From contig JAACJK010000164.1 of the NCBI GenBank assembly GCA_013368325.1, positions 496,001 through 560,000 of the forward strand: a DNA stretch of 64,000 nt. Direction: 5' to 3'. The notes under the pieces were generated by a model, which was not told the DNA's origin, ran no database searches, and saw nothing but the letters and a program-made list of their open reading frames with translations. Every line of letters begins with the position of its first letter. Within the stretch, counting starts at the first letter, position 1. Origin of the DNA: Ephemerocybe angulata (Eukaryota; Basidiomycota; Agaricomycetes; Agaricales; Psathyrellaceae). Positions 48,104 through 60,448 of this stretch are shown here, one piece after another. Position numbers and translations under genes: made by a program.

Positions 48104-48872
48104 TCAGGCGGATAGGAACTGACAGAAATCCAACAATGAAGGTGGTTCTGGAGAGTCGAAGTGGTATCGTTGGGGAAGAAATGCGAAGTACGCGCCTATT
48201 TACTCAGCCATCTTCCGCCCTCGTGGGAAGACTGACGTGGCGACACATTTCGGACTGGTATCCGGAGGTCCAGTTCTTCACCACATTGTTCATGGAAAGT
48301 TCAGGAAAACGGAAAAAGGAGTTGCATAAATTGCGAACGGGTGTCTTCCCTCTGTAAAACAGGACAACATATATTGAAAGCTTCCAAGGTCTCGACTGAA
48401 ATTACCACAAGGCTCTGGACCACAACAACACTTCCGGAGTAGATGAAAGCAAGCACCCTCCGCCGATACAGGAATCCTGACAGTAGTTAAAATGCTTGCC
48501 CTCTACCTGGTTTAACCATTTAGATTCTGTGAAGATACTAAAAGCCCCTATCTAATGTCCCGGCTTGTGCTTCCGAACGGAAGAGGAGTCAGGACGTGGC
48601 GGCCGTTTTGCGGCGCGGTTGGACGCCTGAGCTTTCATGTTTTCTCGGCTTCCTGTACGAATTCACAGCCGTTTAACGTTAATAAACGTTTCACGGCAAA
48701 GACGACCGTCTGGGAGAAACGCAGGACCACCGAAGTTGCCACTGAGACAAATAAGAGACAACATCGCTGATATTGAGTCAGGCGCCGTTTCGGCAGTTTG
48801 AATCGAATACGCTGCGCACTCCTTTTCTCGCCGTCTCCATCGTCGCCGTCGCGGGACACGACCTTCAGCGCT
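48104..48872. promoter_or_regulatory. Divergent promoter region, calcium ATPase / SIP5-like gene
   Basis: 769 bp between two divergent start codons. No gene is supported and no clear TATA box is near either start. The start-proximal 60 bp before SIP5 is rich in CGTCG. Confidence 0.45.
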
Positions 48873-50594
48873 ATGGGCAACTCGTCGTCGTCGTCCGGCC
48901 GCCATCACGAAGAATCTGTCGATTACGGTGCCTTGCAGCCACAAGGAGTTTATACAGGCCCACGAGACTGGAATCAATCCGTGGTCACCCAGCTTATTGT
49001 TTCAAGGAAGTTAGCTCCCTTCTACCGCCCTCTCGAAGAGTACGACGAGTCCTGGGACGACGACCAAGTTCTCGCAGCACGAAGGGAGGTGCCTGAATCT
49101 CCCGAGAACAGCACTGAAACTGCAGCTCGTGCCGACACAAGCAAACCAAGCCATAGTAAACGCCAGAGTGCCGTCAAGGAGTTCAGACCAGAAGCTGCCA
49201 TCTACCGCGGTGCAACCGAGTGTCCCATTTGCTTTCTGGTTCGTTCTTGTCGTCGTCCTCGTTCCCTCGCCGTGAATTCATTACGTCATCTCCTCAGTAC
49301 TACCCTGCCAATATCAACCATTCGCGATGTTGCGACCAAGCCATCTGCACAGAGTGTTTTGTCCAAATCAAGCGCGCTGAGCCCACCACAACCCACCTCG
49401 TGTCCGAGCCAGCAGCGTGTCCCTACTGTGTTCAGGATAACTTTGGTGTGGTCTACACCCCTCCCCCATGGCGTGCAGGCATCGGCAGCGAAGGATCCAT
49501 GCAGTTGACACCAACAGAAGTCACCCGGCTACAGCAACAAGGCTCTGTTCCAACGCACAAACGGCGACAGAAGAGTTACAGCGCTGATAGTCCAGAAGTT
49601 GTGACCATAGGTCTGACACTCTTCGCTACTCTGAACTTCCTCTCATCTAACCCGTTCTAAAGATCAAATTCGACCTGATTGGGAGGCTAAACTTGCAGCG
49701 GTTAGAGCAGCCGTTGCACGGCGTGCCAATCGAAGGATCATCATGCGACAGGTGGGAGACAGGCTTATTCCTGTGGGCATTGGGAGGATACAGACCCCGG
49801 AGGATGCAGCTGCGGATGCTGCCAACCCAGGGAGCAGGAGACGAAGGCATGATCGCAATCCTAATGCCGAAGGTGGACAATATGTTGGTGTGTCAGGCCA
49901 AGATTTGGAAGAGGTGTGTACAACTTGCGTCGTGCATCGCCAGGTATCTTACATCTGTTGCCAACAGTTGATGCTCATGGAGGCAATGCGACTGTCCTTG
50001 ATTGACCACGAAGAGCATCAGAGGAAGGAAGCTGAGGAAAAGAGAAAGAAGGAGGAGGCGGAACGAGCAGCTGGCGGACAGGGGACATCTTCACAAGCGG
50101 ACGGCACATCCTCTTCAACGGCACCGAATCCGCCTCCTTCAACGTCTTCCTCGATTCCGGCATCGTCACTAGCCCCGGGTCAGCGTTCACAGTCAGCTTC
50201 ACGGAGTCGAACACCTCCTGCTGGCAACAACATCTCCCGATCGCCGCCGCCCTTTAGCACTATGAACGCTGCCCTTATGTCCTCTGGTACCGCCTCCGCA
50301 TTCCTGAACTCCTCTCGTCCTCCTATCGTATCGTCCTCCGAGCCGGGCCCCGTTCCCACGATTAACCTGGAGCCTGGCGCAGACGCAGGAGCCACTTCAA
50401 CAACGACGGGATCCTCGCTTTCGTCAACGCTCACTGGAGACCTTCCTCGACCGCCGTCCTCGTCTTCGTCGCTCGCAGATCTGGCAGTGGCGTACGGGCA
50501 GCTCGCATCCTCGCCAGAGTCAACTGTTGCCGCCGAGCCCCTTTTGACGACCAGCCAAGCGAAACCGTCTGGAGAGGGTCAAAGCTCTTCATGA
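48873..50594 (+). CDS. SIP5: SIP5-like RING-type protein
   Basis: Yeast Sip5 interacts with Snf1 kinase and the Glc7/Reg1 phosphatase. Four exons (48873-49238, 49298-49610, 49663-49913, 49968-50594) give 518 residues. The N-terminus MGNSSSSSG is a good N-myristoylation signal. A Cys-rich module near residues 118-165 reads [31 protein letters not shown] and later CPYC, resembling the Sip5 zinc module. An Arg-rich region (RRANRRIIMRQ, NPGSRRRRHDRNPN) and a helix LMLMEAMRLSLIDHEEHQRK follow, the latter in the position of a UIM-like segment. The C-terminal 170 residues are Ser/Pro/Thr-rich and low in complexity. E3 activity is possible but unproven. Confidence 0.85.
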
Positions 50595-52443
50595 GTGAGG
50601 GCGCAATGGTTTTCACACTCTCACGGTTTTTTTCCTGGTCTTTCGTCCGTCATTGTTATTGGAGCAACTCTACCTCAGCTTTGCATTGACTATACCCTGC
50701 CTCATCCCACTTCGTATCTCCGCCAGTTCAAGCACGTCTGCACACCTCCTCTCCACGTATGCCTTTCAAGTTCCTGCTTTCCATTCCCCGGTCCCCTCGC
50801 TCCTTCCATGGAACCCTTCGACTCCTACGAACAGGGGGCCATGGGCAAGAAGAATCAACCGCCATTCCGCCACTCGCCCCTACTCGCCCACCAGCCTACT
50901 ACGCTGATTATCTTCGATGACACTTGACGATCTTACGGTGCTATATCACTCATCATTCATCCATCCATCCATTCTTTCCCTGCATTTGTTGTTGTTTTCG
51001 TGCACAACCCCTACCTACCTGTCTATGCTTATCGATCGATTTTCGATTGCATGGTTCCTTCCCACCCATCTCGACGGGCGAACAAGTCGTTCGTCGTTTG
51101 AGCGGTCTCTAGCTAGGACAAGAGGTGCCCAAGATGAGCGGGTTTGCAGATAGAGCACAAGTCGGAACCGCGGCCAGGTTGGATATCGCTGAATTCTGAT
51201 GTTCGACTGGTCGGTTACATTGTGCAGTGTTCACCCGCCTATCTTCCTTCCTTGGATGTCCTCCTTTCGTTAATGAGACTGTGTTCGTCTTTGTCGATAT
51301 CATCCCTTTCCTATTTAACATGCTCTTGCCTCTGTCACCGTCTTTCCTCTCCTGTAACACTACATTAAACTAAATATCTAGAGTGATCGTTGATCTCACA
51401 AGTTATAGCCAGAAGGATAGATGGGTTGGGCTAGCCCATGATTCGCCAATGGACTGCCAAATCAACATGGCGCTACTTCGAAAGCGAACATTGCTTACCA
51501 GACGAATAATTGTAGGAGGTGGGTGGGGCCGAAGAGCCACGGACATGTTTGAGATGCAGGGGAGAAAGCGATCAACTACATGAAATATTACAGACTAAGA
51601 TAGCGAGATTGGGGCGCACGAGTGGACAGGGGATGAGGTATTGCCGGGCAGTCAGTCGGCAGTGAGCTCAGGGCGTTTGCCGCTAAACTGCGTAATCCGG
51701 TACAGCGAGAAGATGCCGGGCGTTTGAATACTGGACATTCTGAATTCTTTCGTTGATATAGGACAGGTTTGCTGTCCCTCCTACATTTACCACACGTTCC
51801 TATCTTGCGCTCAAGTACTAGTATATATATCACCATTGAGCGCTCATGTTTGATACAAGTCGGAATAAACGAGAGCAGACTCGTTTCGGCGACGGAAACG
51901 CCGACGGGTGGGACGCCTCGTCCTAAGATGGATTGTAGTTGGATTGTAGCTCCACCATTCTGTGTCGTGACTGCGAGAATGGGTCTTGAACCATTGATGA
52001 GCGTTCACATTTAACTCATGTAAGAAGCTGATATGTCGCGTGTCGAAGACTGATAAGTTGTATAATATTTGGCGATTCAGAGTCCAGGAATCTACTTGAG
52101 CATGACAGTCTGCGGAGGACGTTGGTAGGCTGTCCGCTGTTAGGCGCTACCATGCAGTGCAAAGTATATACATCTATTGCGCAATTAGTTTCCCAAATAC
52201 AAGCATCTTACTCAGCGATTCTTCCTGATCCTGCACATCATTGGCACATCCTCCCTGCTCGTCGGTTGTCGACCATCATCTATGAGGCAGTCCGGAACTA
52301 TCAACGTCGCAAATGTCCATAATCGCCGTGTTTGTAGACCCGCCTCCTCAGGCGGTATATAAGGTATGCTAGGAGCTGGTTTGAAGAGCATCAATCTACT
52401 TCTTTTCCTCTCATCTACAGGCGCTCTTAGACATCTTCTCAAT
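50595..52443. other. Intergenic; TATA box 52356-52362 near its right end
   Basis: No conserved gene was recognised in 1.85 kb. TATATAA at 52356-52362 lies about 82 bp before the ATG of the secreted repeat protein and probably drives it. Confidence 0.5.
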
Positions 52444-53294
52444 ATGAGGACTTCTACTCTCATTCCCATCCTGGTTTCCATTGCCACCCTCGCCGTCAAG
52501 GCGCAGTCTTTCGCCGATGTAAGCTCTTCCGTTCGATTATTAAATTACTTCACCCAAGCTCTAATATACTTCCCTTCATCTAGTACGACGTTGATGAGCT
52601 CGCACAGCGAGACTTTGAAGACTATGAGGACAACGCAGTCCGCGACTTTGACGATGCCGAGGACTTCGGCGCGCGCGACTACTCCGACGACATCGAGGAC
52701 TTCGCCGCCCGCGATTTCGATGACGAAGAGGTGTTCGCACTCCGCGAGCTCGAGGACGAACTTCTTGAAGCCCGCGAGGATATATTTGCCGAGTTCTCCA
52801 CCCGCGAGCTGATCGACGAGCTCGAGGCCCGCGCCGAGGAGGCAGCCGCCACTCCCGCCGAGCCCGCCACCCCCGCAGCTGCCGGAGCTGCTGCTGGTGC
52901 CGCGGCAGGTGCTGAGGGCGCTGAGGTTGTTCCCAAGCCCAAGAAGCACCACCACCACAAGCACAAGCTGGGCAAGGGCTTGAGGGCCAAGCACCACCGC
53001 AAGCCTCACCACGGCCATGGCCTCCGCCACAAGCACAAGAAGGCTGGTGCTTTGAGGAGGAAGTTGGGTAAGGGCGGAAAGGGCGCTAAGCTCCGTGGCA
53101 AGAAGCATCTGACCCCCGCTCAGCGCGCTGCGAAGAGGGCTAAGAAGGCGGCCAAGAAGGTGAAGTTGGCTGCGGCTGGCGGTGCTGATGCGAAGAAGCC
53201 TGTCGCTGAGGGCGCTGCTGCTGCTGCCGAGCCCGCTGGGGCTGCCTCCAAGATTCAGTCGCCCGTCGCTGCCCCCGCAGGCGCCGAGGCTTAG
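52444..53294 (+). CDS. Secreted acidic-repeat protein with His/Lys-rich C-terminal domain
   Basis: Two exons (52444-52518, 52584-53294) encode 261 residues. A signal peptide (MRTSTLIPILVSIATLAVKA, cleavage near residue 20) is followed by about seven 9-12-residue units, each beginning R-D/E-aromatic or Leu: RDFEDYEDNAV, RDFDDAEDFGA, RDYSDDIEDFAA, RDFDDEEVFAL, RELEDELLEA, REDIFAEFST, RELIDELEA. An Ala/Pro/Gly linker leads to a strongly basic domain with KKHHHHKHK, KHHRKPHHGHGLRHKHKK and a Lys/Ala-rich stretch resembling histone H1 tails, then an Ala-rich end. The charges of the two halves would attract each other. I do not recognise a family. Metal binding, nucleic-acid binding or peptide precursor are all possible. 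Confidence 0.8.
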
Positions 53295-55107
53295 GTCTTA
53301 GGCGTAAAGCTTAGGGGTCCACTTCTAGCATGGCGCCACTATAGATCCTCATCTACACCCGTATTGCGTAGCTACCTGTCGTACCTGTATAGCTGTTTTC
53401 TATAATACCATCGATCCTTTCATACCCTTGCAGGCTTCGCCCGCTAACCTTCGCTGTATAGTTGCTTGGCGCTTGAGTTGAAGTGGGGTTGACCGAGGAG
53501 ATGGCTTAGAAAGCGCTTACTCCAGTAACACGGCTGCCACGAAGACCCTAAAACCCCGATTGATAGAGACAATGCTACTGCGTATACATGTAGCTGGTTG
53601 CTTCTTACTACTGCTTGCTAACGCGCATCGGAGGAGCTCTTTCATGGGGATTTCCAACACCATATCGATGTCGGCGCTTAGTACCAAGCGCCTAAGGACT
53701 CACGGCGGCACGCGGGTAACTTTGATTGATCCGGCTGAGAGCGGCAAAGTCCGGCGATGTGGCACAACTTGAATCAAGGGCAGAACTCCAGATAACTTCG
53801 AGGCTCAGCAGGTGGTCTGGAGTAGACAAGTCCCTGCGGTACGAGTAACTCAGGCTTCTATGATCACAGCTCAAGAGAATTTCTTGCATCAACGAATCTG
53901 TGGTTGAAGAACGGTGTTGCGGCGCTTGAACCCGATTGATCCGACTGATGAGCGGCTGAGGTAATCTTCACCCCAAACGTCAGAAAGAAATCTTCCAACT
54001 CGTTGTTCTCGTTCCACAACGATGTTCTGTTTTCCCTCTCACAGTCTTGCTGTTATCGATGGTCATTGTGATGATGCACGCCTTCCTGAAAACTTACAGC
54101 CGGATCTTGGAAGTTACCATGACTCTCGAGACTCGACACGGCTGCAACTTTCGGGCTCGAAGCGCTCGAAGCGGAGGCAACTTGAGGGTCTTCGGTATCT
54201 CCATCCAGCTCAATTGCTGTTAGGCCCAGCTGCCTCCTGGTTCTTCGACTGCCTGCACGCATACATGTGTCTGTGTAAAGTGGTACGAATCTGCTCTTTT
54301 TTTCCCAGCTTCACAGGGAGGTCGCCCAACATGCTGCTTGCACGTTGTCCTCACAGCTGCACCGTCCTGCAGCGCGGTCGACTTCATTTCCGCTTTTCTT
54401 TCTTTCTTTGTCTTAGACCCTGGGTAAATGAGCTGCTCTTCTCGTTCTCGACCGGTTCTATAATTCCCTCGGACGAAAACCAATCCATTGTATTGTGATA
54501 CGCTTTTCTATATATTTCCTTCGGTGCGTCCTCTTCCCTACAGGTGACCCTAGGCCCACACCATCGGTGTTTCGTACCTCGAGTGGGCGCCACAGACTGA
54601 CATTTTCTGGACTTTTGTGCACAGATACGGTGGTAGTAGGCTCATACCCTCCGACCTACTGGAAGTCGCGTGGCTCACGAACCCCAGAAATGTCTAGGAT
54701 TTTTAATCTGCTGATTTCCGGCGCGGCTCATTTCTAATTGACATTGGGCAGTGGGCGTGAATCGCTCACACGCGCCGCGCCGCGCGTTTTCAATTCCTTT
54801 TCCCTCTTCTATTCCTATTCTTGTCGGACCTACCTCCCCATCAACAGTATCTTGGGGGCGTATAAAAGGACCCTAGGAAAGGGTGTCCAGCCCCGCTCGT
54901 GGAAGCTGGTTCCAAGCCTTACCCCTCCCCGCACTCTCTGCACCTATTCCACCTGCGATACTTCCCCGCCCAGGCGATTCCTCTACTGCTGCTCTCCTCT
55001 TGTCGCCACACATACTGCAGAAGCGCCTCCATACATCCTTTCATTTGCGTTATCTACGCGAGCACGCAGATCATACTTCCTGTCCCCCCACCGCGCCACC
55101 ACCCACT
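53295..55107. other. Intergenic; TATA box 54861-54868
   Basis: No conserved gene in 1.8 kb. TATAAAAG at 54861-54868, about 245 bp before the next ATG, probably belongs to the first barrel gene, which implies a long 5' UTR. Confidence 0.5.
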
Positions 55108-56062
55108 ATGCTATACTCCGCTATGGGCGCCTCTTACTTCCTCGCTTCCATCTACGCCTTGATATGCGTCGTGGCAGGGCCTTTCCCAGGTGCTTGGGCA
55201 GTGCCGGTGTCCTCAGAGCGCGCCGGTGACTTGTCCCTGCGCGCTTTGGACTCGGGTGCGCCGAGGTTGGTGAAGCGCTTTGATGATGCGCGCTTCTCGT
55301 TTTATGATGCAGGGCTGGGAGCGTGCGGAAAGGTGAACAGCAACAGCGATTTTGTAAGTCATCTCCTCGCCGGTTGTTCAAGGAACTGTTACTGATCACT
55401 CGTCATCATTACATCTATTTTAGATCGTTGCGTTGAACGCTGCCCAATGGGCGGGCGGTGCGCACTGTGGCGAGAGCATCACGATCTCGTATGGGGGCAA
55501 GTCGGCAAGAGCCCAAATAATGGATCTGGTACGTATATCAGCACCTCCCCCGACCTTCTGATGACTAATTGGAACTCACTCCCACTCTTAGTGCCCTGGA
55601 TGCCCTTTCGGCGGACTCGACATGACAAGAGGCTTGTTCAGCTTCTTTGCTTCGCAAGACCTCGGGATCATCCACGGAGCTTGGAGCTTTGGGGGTTCGG
55701 GAGGAGCTTCACCAGCTACCTCTTCTCGGCCCACGAGCACGGCGAGTCCCACCACGCGCCCGCATACTTCAACCACATACTCTACGACTACGACTACGAC
55801 TACTACCACGCATTCTACGACGTACACTCCTACAACCACGACCACGCATACCCCCACTACGACAAGAACCTCGTCCCATCATGATCAGCCGACGTCCTCT
55901 AACGTCCTGGTTGGGGGTCCAACTACAGCGACACCTACACCCCCTACTAATCCAGAGGATGCAGTGCTGAAGGAGCTCAATATTATCTTCCTGAAGTTCG
56001 CGGAGCTGATTGTGAATCTGGCGAAGCTGAAGGCAAACGCGGACGAAAAAGCAGCGACATGA
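55108..56062 (+). CDS. Secreted double-psi beta-barrel (expansin/RlpA-like) protein, cluster copy 1
   Basis: Three exons (55108-55353, 55424-55528, 55592-56062) give 273 residues. A signal peptide ending near GAWA is followed by a propeptide and a Kex2-type site (LVKR) directly before the barrel: FDDARFSFYDAGLGACGKV, IVALNAAQWAGGAHCGESI, YGGKSARAQIMDLCPGCPFG and GLDMTRGLFSFF...GIIHGAWSFG. A long Thr/Ser/Pro tail, probably O-glycosylated, ends in a hydrophobic/charged helix (ELNIIFLKFAELIVNLAKLK). Homologues are often named barwin-like, expansin-like or riboflavin aldehyde-forming enzyme; activity is unknown. It has only two of the four introns seen in copies 2 and 3. Confidence 0.85.
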
Positions 56063-57273
56063 AGAGGTCGGTTGCTCCGCCCGTCCGCCTCGCTTTCATG
56101 GCCTAAACCATCCTGGACGTGTTACTATGAACTAACTATAAACCCAACAACACCCAACACCCAATTCCAGAACATCGAGTGGTCGACCCCTCGCATGCTG
56201 GGTACTTTACGGCACTATCTTTCCCGGCCTCAGCTCGCGCCGAGTGTGCAGCGCAGTCTTGGCACATTCTAGTTGCTCCGAATCCCCCATTATGAAGTGA
56301 TCCGGTATCATGAGGATCCTCGACTTTGGATCCTCGACCCTGACGTCTCTCTCTCTCTCTTACTCTCAGTCGCCTTCGCCGGACGAGGTTTCTGCATCAC
56401 CAGCCTAGACCATAGACTTAGACATTGGGCTGCCACTTTTCGCCTTGCCTGTCCTGGAGACGGTGCTGGACACCTTCAAGGCTGTTATGCACACATTCGG
56501 TCATTATTTTTGTTTTGTCACTTGCCTGGTTTTCCCCAGTTTCCTTCTTCCGATTTTCGTCCAATATGCTTTCTGGCATCCTTGTATTTGTTTCTGCTCA
56601 CTAGTACCCAGTGTCTCCGCTGGGCTTGGAGATGTACAACAAACTGTAAACTTAGTAATGTTTTCACTGAAAATCTGTTCAGATACATACTTGACGACTA
56701 CATGCATGCTAGGCACGGCTTTTTCGCGGGTTTATCAAGGTTTACGTTTATCAGCTTGAAGATCTGCAGCCGAACAAGGGAAACTAGTCGTGATGTCGGG
56801 TATGAGGTCAACGGAGCCTGGGCTTATGCCTCGAAGTGCTCAGGACCACCAGGACCACCTCCTCGAGGCGAACATCGGAATCCACAGGGCGCTCAGATTA
56901 TTTTATCTGCAGGTACACTCGTTGTCAAGGACGTCACCATTCCGCTGAACAGTATGTCAAGAAACCGTGATTGAAACTGAATGGTGGGAGCCAAGACTTG
57001 CCGTGATAGGGTTCCTGAACTCCCACATGGGTACACTCCATCGCAGAGTCCCCTTTTGCTTTCCCCTTCCACTTCGGCGCGCTCTTTCGAGTTCCTTCAG
57101 TCCTTGTATCTTGACCTCCACATCCTCTAAGCCCGAGCCTCTACGGCACCCAGAGGTCTACCGACCTCACTGTACTGTACTCGTACTCGACACTCCTTTG
57201 CCCTCACAGTCCTTTCGACTTCGTTTGCATTCATCCGAAAAACCCCCTTTCAATTTCTTGAAGAAGATCCAAA
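56063..57273. other. Intergenic within the barrel-protein cluster
   Basis: 1.2 kb with no supported gene; it contains a CT microsatellite near 56345-56365. Confidence 0.5.
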
Positions 57274-58285
57274 ATGCAGCTTTTGAACTATATTCTTTCG
57301 GCGGTGACTGTCTCTTTGGTCTCGTTGAGCGTGGCTGCGGACCACAAGCTCCAGGGGCGCCACCACCAGGGTATCTCGCGCCGTGCAGAGGGCCATTTGC
57401 TTGATCGCAGGGCGACGAGTAACTCGAGGTGGTCCTGGTATGACACGGAGACGGGCAATGCGTACGTCCCATCTGTTCCTTTCTTTTTGGGTCTTTGGAT
57501 CCATGGTTTGGTCAAGGTTAACTTACGCTCTGCGTGTCCTTCTCTTCGTTCAGGGGCTCGTGCGGACGTACGCTCAATAACGGCGAATTCGTGAGTGTAG
57601 CTGCTGTTGCACGGACTCTCTGAGACTCACGGGTATGATTTCTGCCATCTAGGTCGTGGCGATGAATATTCCTGTGAGCATGCCTATTTCCGGTGACTGG
57701 AATGAGTGTAAAGTTGAACGTGATTGGATTTGCAGCAATACCAAGGAAGCAACTGCTACAAGTCGATCACGATGTCCTGGCACGGGAAGACCACCCGCGC
57801 CCAGGTCGTCGACATGGTATGCCTACCGTCCTCATCAAACTGTCTGCTTCCCACTAAACTGAACATGGCCATGCGTTCGCCGATTACAGTGCCCCGGCTG
57901 CCCTTGGGGTGGATTAGATCTTTCCCCTGGCCTATTCCAGTTCTTCACTGGCCTTGGGACGGGTATCATCTCGGACGGAACCTGGTGGTTTGACGGCGAG
58001 GGCCCCGACGACAACAAGCCCAAGCCGACTACCACCACGCCCAAGCCTACTAGCACCACAACGAAGACGTCTTCGACTACTACGAAAACCTCTACGACGA
58101 CCACTACCACGAGTTCCACAACAAGCAAAACTACCAGCACCACTACGTCTACGTCTACCACCACGAGCACGACAGCCTCGTTAGCGCCGACGCCTACCCC
58201 TACCCCCGTGGGGAATCTAGGAGAGGTCTTCCAGTTGGCTGTCGCGTTTGGAGATATTGTCGTGGCTGGGTCCAAGGCAAAGTAG
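57274..58285 (+). CDS. Secreted double-psi beta-barrel protein, cluster copy 2
   Basis: Five exons (57274-57461, 57554-57590, 57653-57673, 57736-57816, 57890-58285) give 240 residues. A signal peptide (to about SVAA) and short propeptide end in a dibasic DRRA, then SRWSWYDTETGNAGSCGRTL, EFVVAMN, NCYKSITMSWHGKTTRAQVV, DMCPGCPWGGLDLSPGLFQF and GIISDGTWW. A Thr/Ser tail of about 55 residues follows, and a short conserved helix (GNLGEVFQLAVAFGDIVVAG) closes it. The 21-nt exon 3 encodes VVAMNIP. The WYDTETG/CPGCP blocks are shared by copies 3 and 4. Probably cell-wall associated. Confidence 0.87.
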
Positions 58286-59031
58286 CCTGGTGGTTTATAG
58301 TCGACGTTTAGTCGACAAACTGCACCTTCCCCGCTAGCGTCACCCCGTTTCTACCATGGCACTAGCGCCCTGATACCCCCTATACCTTCTTCTTACCCCC
58401 TTTGACCTACTGACTGGTGGAGTGTTCTTGCTGTACCACTGCTACTTACCTGTAATGCGCCGGTGCGCGCCTGTATATGTGTTTTTGGTTATCAATGGCC
58501 TTTCAAACGTTCTGGATCCCACTTTTCGAGGCTGCTCCTGGACCCTCGCCTCCTCACGCCGATCCGAGGGGTGCTTAACGGCATCAAAGCGGCTCCGCGC
58601 CCCAAACCTGCCAGGTTGCATTTGGTTTAGCCGTCGCCGCTAGGAAGCGCTTGGATCTCGCTAGCCGCGGGTGTGCCGTCCAACGTGCTTACCACGTCGA
58701 AATTACTCCACCGCCGATCCTCCTTCGCGACGTCCGTCCGCAGTCTTCGCACTATATTTCTCTCGTCTGCTTTTTGCTCTGACACCACTTTCCCTTCCTG
58801 CTGCTCATCCGTCGCAAGTTCGCTTTGCCCGCTCGTACCACGCTCCTTTGCTTCACGCAGTCATCGACGCGTCTTTCGCTCGCTTTTGTCAATCGTTTCG
58901 ATTCTGTTTTATTTTCCTAATCGTTGCGGGTCGAACGAAGCCGCCTTTGCTGAACAAGAAGAAGAACAAGACGTTCTCTACAACTGAACAGTGCAAGAAA
59001 ACTACTAGATAACCACCAAGAAAAACTAAAC
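58286..59031. other. Intergenic within the barrel-protein cluster
   Basis: 746 bp, no supported gene; pyrimidine-rich 5' flank of copy 3. Confidence 0.5.
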
Positions 59032-60448
59032 ATGCAGCTGCTATTGCAATTCACCGCCCTACTCTCGCTGGCGTCAGTCGTTCTGGCCAGGCAACATAAG
59101 GTCCATCTCAACCGGGTGCAGCATCAAGCGCACGGGGCGCTCGCGAGGAGGGATCCGGGACATGTTAGTCTGCAGAAGCGGTATAGCAATGCGAGGTGGT
59201 CGTACTACGATGCTGAGACCGGTGCTGCGTGAGTCTTTTCTTTGAGGCTTCGAGAACTCCTGAGGGGGGATAGGGAGAAGAGGGAAGGAGGAGGGAGGAA
59301 GTTGTTGACGGTCCCTTCCTTTTCGTATAGTGGTGCCTGTGGCCAGATGATTGGAAACAACGACTGGGTGAGTCCGTTATGTAGGCATTTATCGTGATAT
59401 CCTGTTGACCGAGTCTTTTGGCAGGCTGTTGCGCTGAACACCGAGGTAGGGCGGATCCGGAAGCCAAGCGAAACCAAAAGAACTCGATGTTGACCCAAGC
59501 TTTCGTTCTTTAGCAATACGGCTCTGGGTATCCCGGCCCCAACTGCTTCAAGACCATCACGCTCAGCTATGGCGGCAAGACCGCCACTGGAGTCAAGATT
59601 CTGGACCAGGTTCGTCGCCACCAGTAGCCATCGGTATTGAGGAGGCAAAACTGACCAGAGCCAAATCGATTTTTTTCTATTCCTTGTCGCCTGCTTCGTG
59701 TTGACAGTGCCCTGGTTGCCCCTGGGGAGGCCTCGACCTGACGCCCGGACTCTTCGCCTACTTCGCATCGCACGACCGCGGTATCATCTACGGAGATTGG
59801 AGTTTCGGCGAGGCCGCTGCTCCCGCCCCCGCGCCTGTTGCTACCACCACCTCGACCACCGTCAAGGCCACCCCGACCACCACATGGAAGGCGCCCACCA
59901 CCACCTCGACCACGACGACTTGGACTCCACCTCCTCAGCCGACCACGACGTGGACGCCCCCGGCGACTACGACCTCGAAGGCGAAGGTCACTCCGACTAC
60001 AACGTGGACCCCGGAGCCGAAGACGACGACGACGACGACGAGGAGCAAGAAGGTGACATCCACAAGCACGGCGACGACTGAGTGGGTCGCTCCCACTACC
60101 AGCAGCAGAAGCAGTACTGATAAGACCACCACCACCACCACCACCACCTCCTCCTCCTCCTCTCATACCGCAATCTCGACCGCGTCTACTTCCACCACCA
60201 CTTCCACTTCCACCGCCTCCTCCTCCACTTCCACCGCTCAAAAATCAACTTCCACGAGCAGCTCGACCACCGAGAAATCGCCGACCTCAACCACCTCAAG
60301 CGACAAGTCCAAGGCTACCAAGAGTACCACTGCCTCAAGCGCCAGTGCACTTGCCTCGGCGGCGGCTGAAGGAGACCAGTTGAACACTGTGAACTCCGTG
60401 CTCATTGCCCTTATGAACTTGGCCATTGAGGCTGGGCGCGAGGATTAG
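59032..60448 (+). CDS. Secreted double-psi beta-barrel protein, cluster copy 3
   Basis: Five exons (59032-59228, 59331-59367, 59425-59445, 59514-59609, 59708-60448) give 363 residues. It has a signal peptide (to about VVLA) and a propeptide ending in a Kex2-type LQKR. Next comes YSNARWSYYDAETGAAGACGQMI, AVALNTEQYGSG, NCFKTITLSYGGKTATGV, CPGCPWGGLDLTPGLFAYF and GIIYGDWSFGE. The tail is the longest of the four, about 200 residues of Thr/Ser/Pro with Lys, containing repeated TTTWTPP and TTTWKAP units. It ends in a short non-repetitive helix (NTVNSVLIALMNLAIEAGRED) comparable to the ends of copies 1 and 2. There is no GPI-type end. Confidence 0.87.

Noticed and set aside
53900..53960. tRNA-like GGTTCAAGC T-loop on the minus strand
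   Set aside because: No acceptor, anticodon or D-arm pairing around it.
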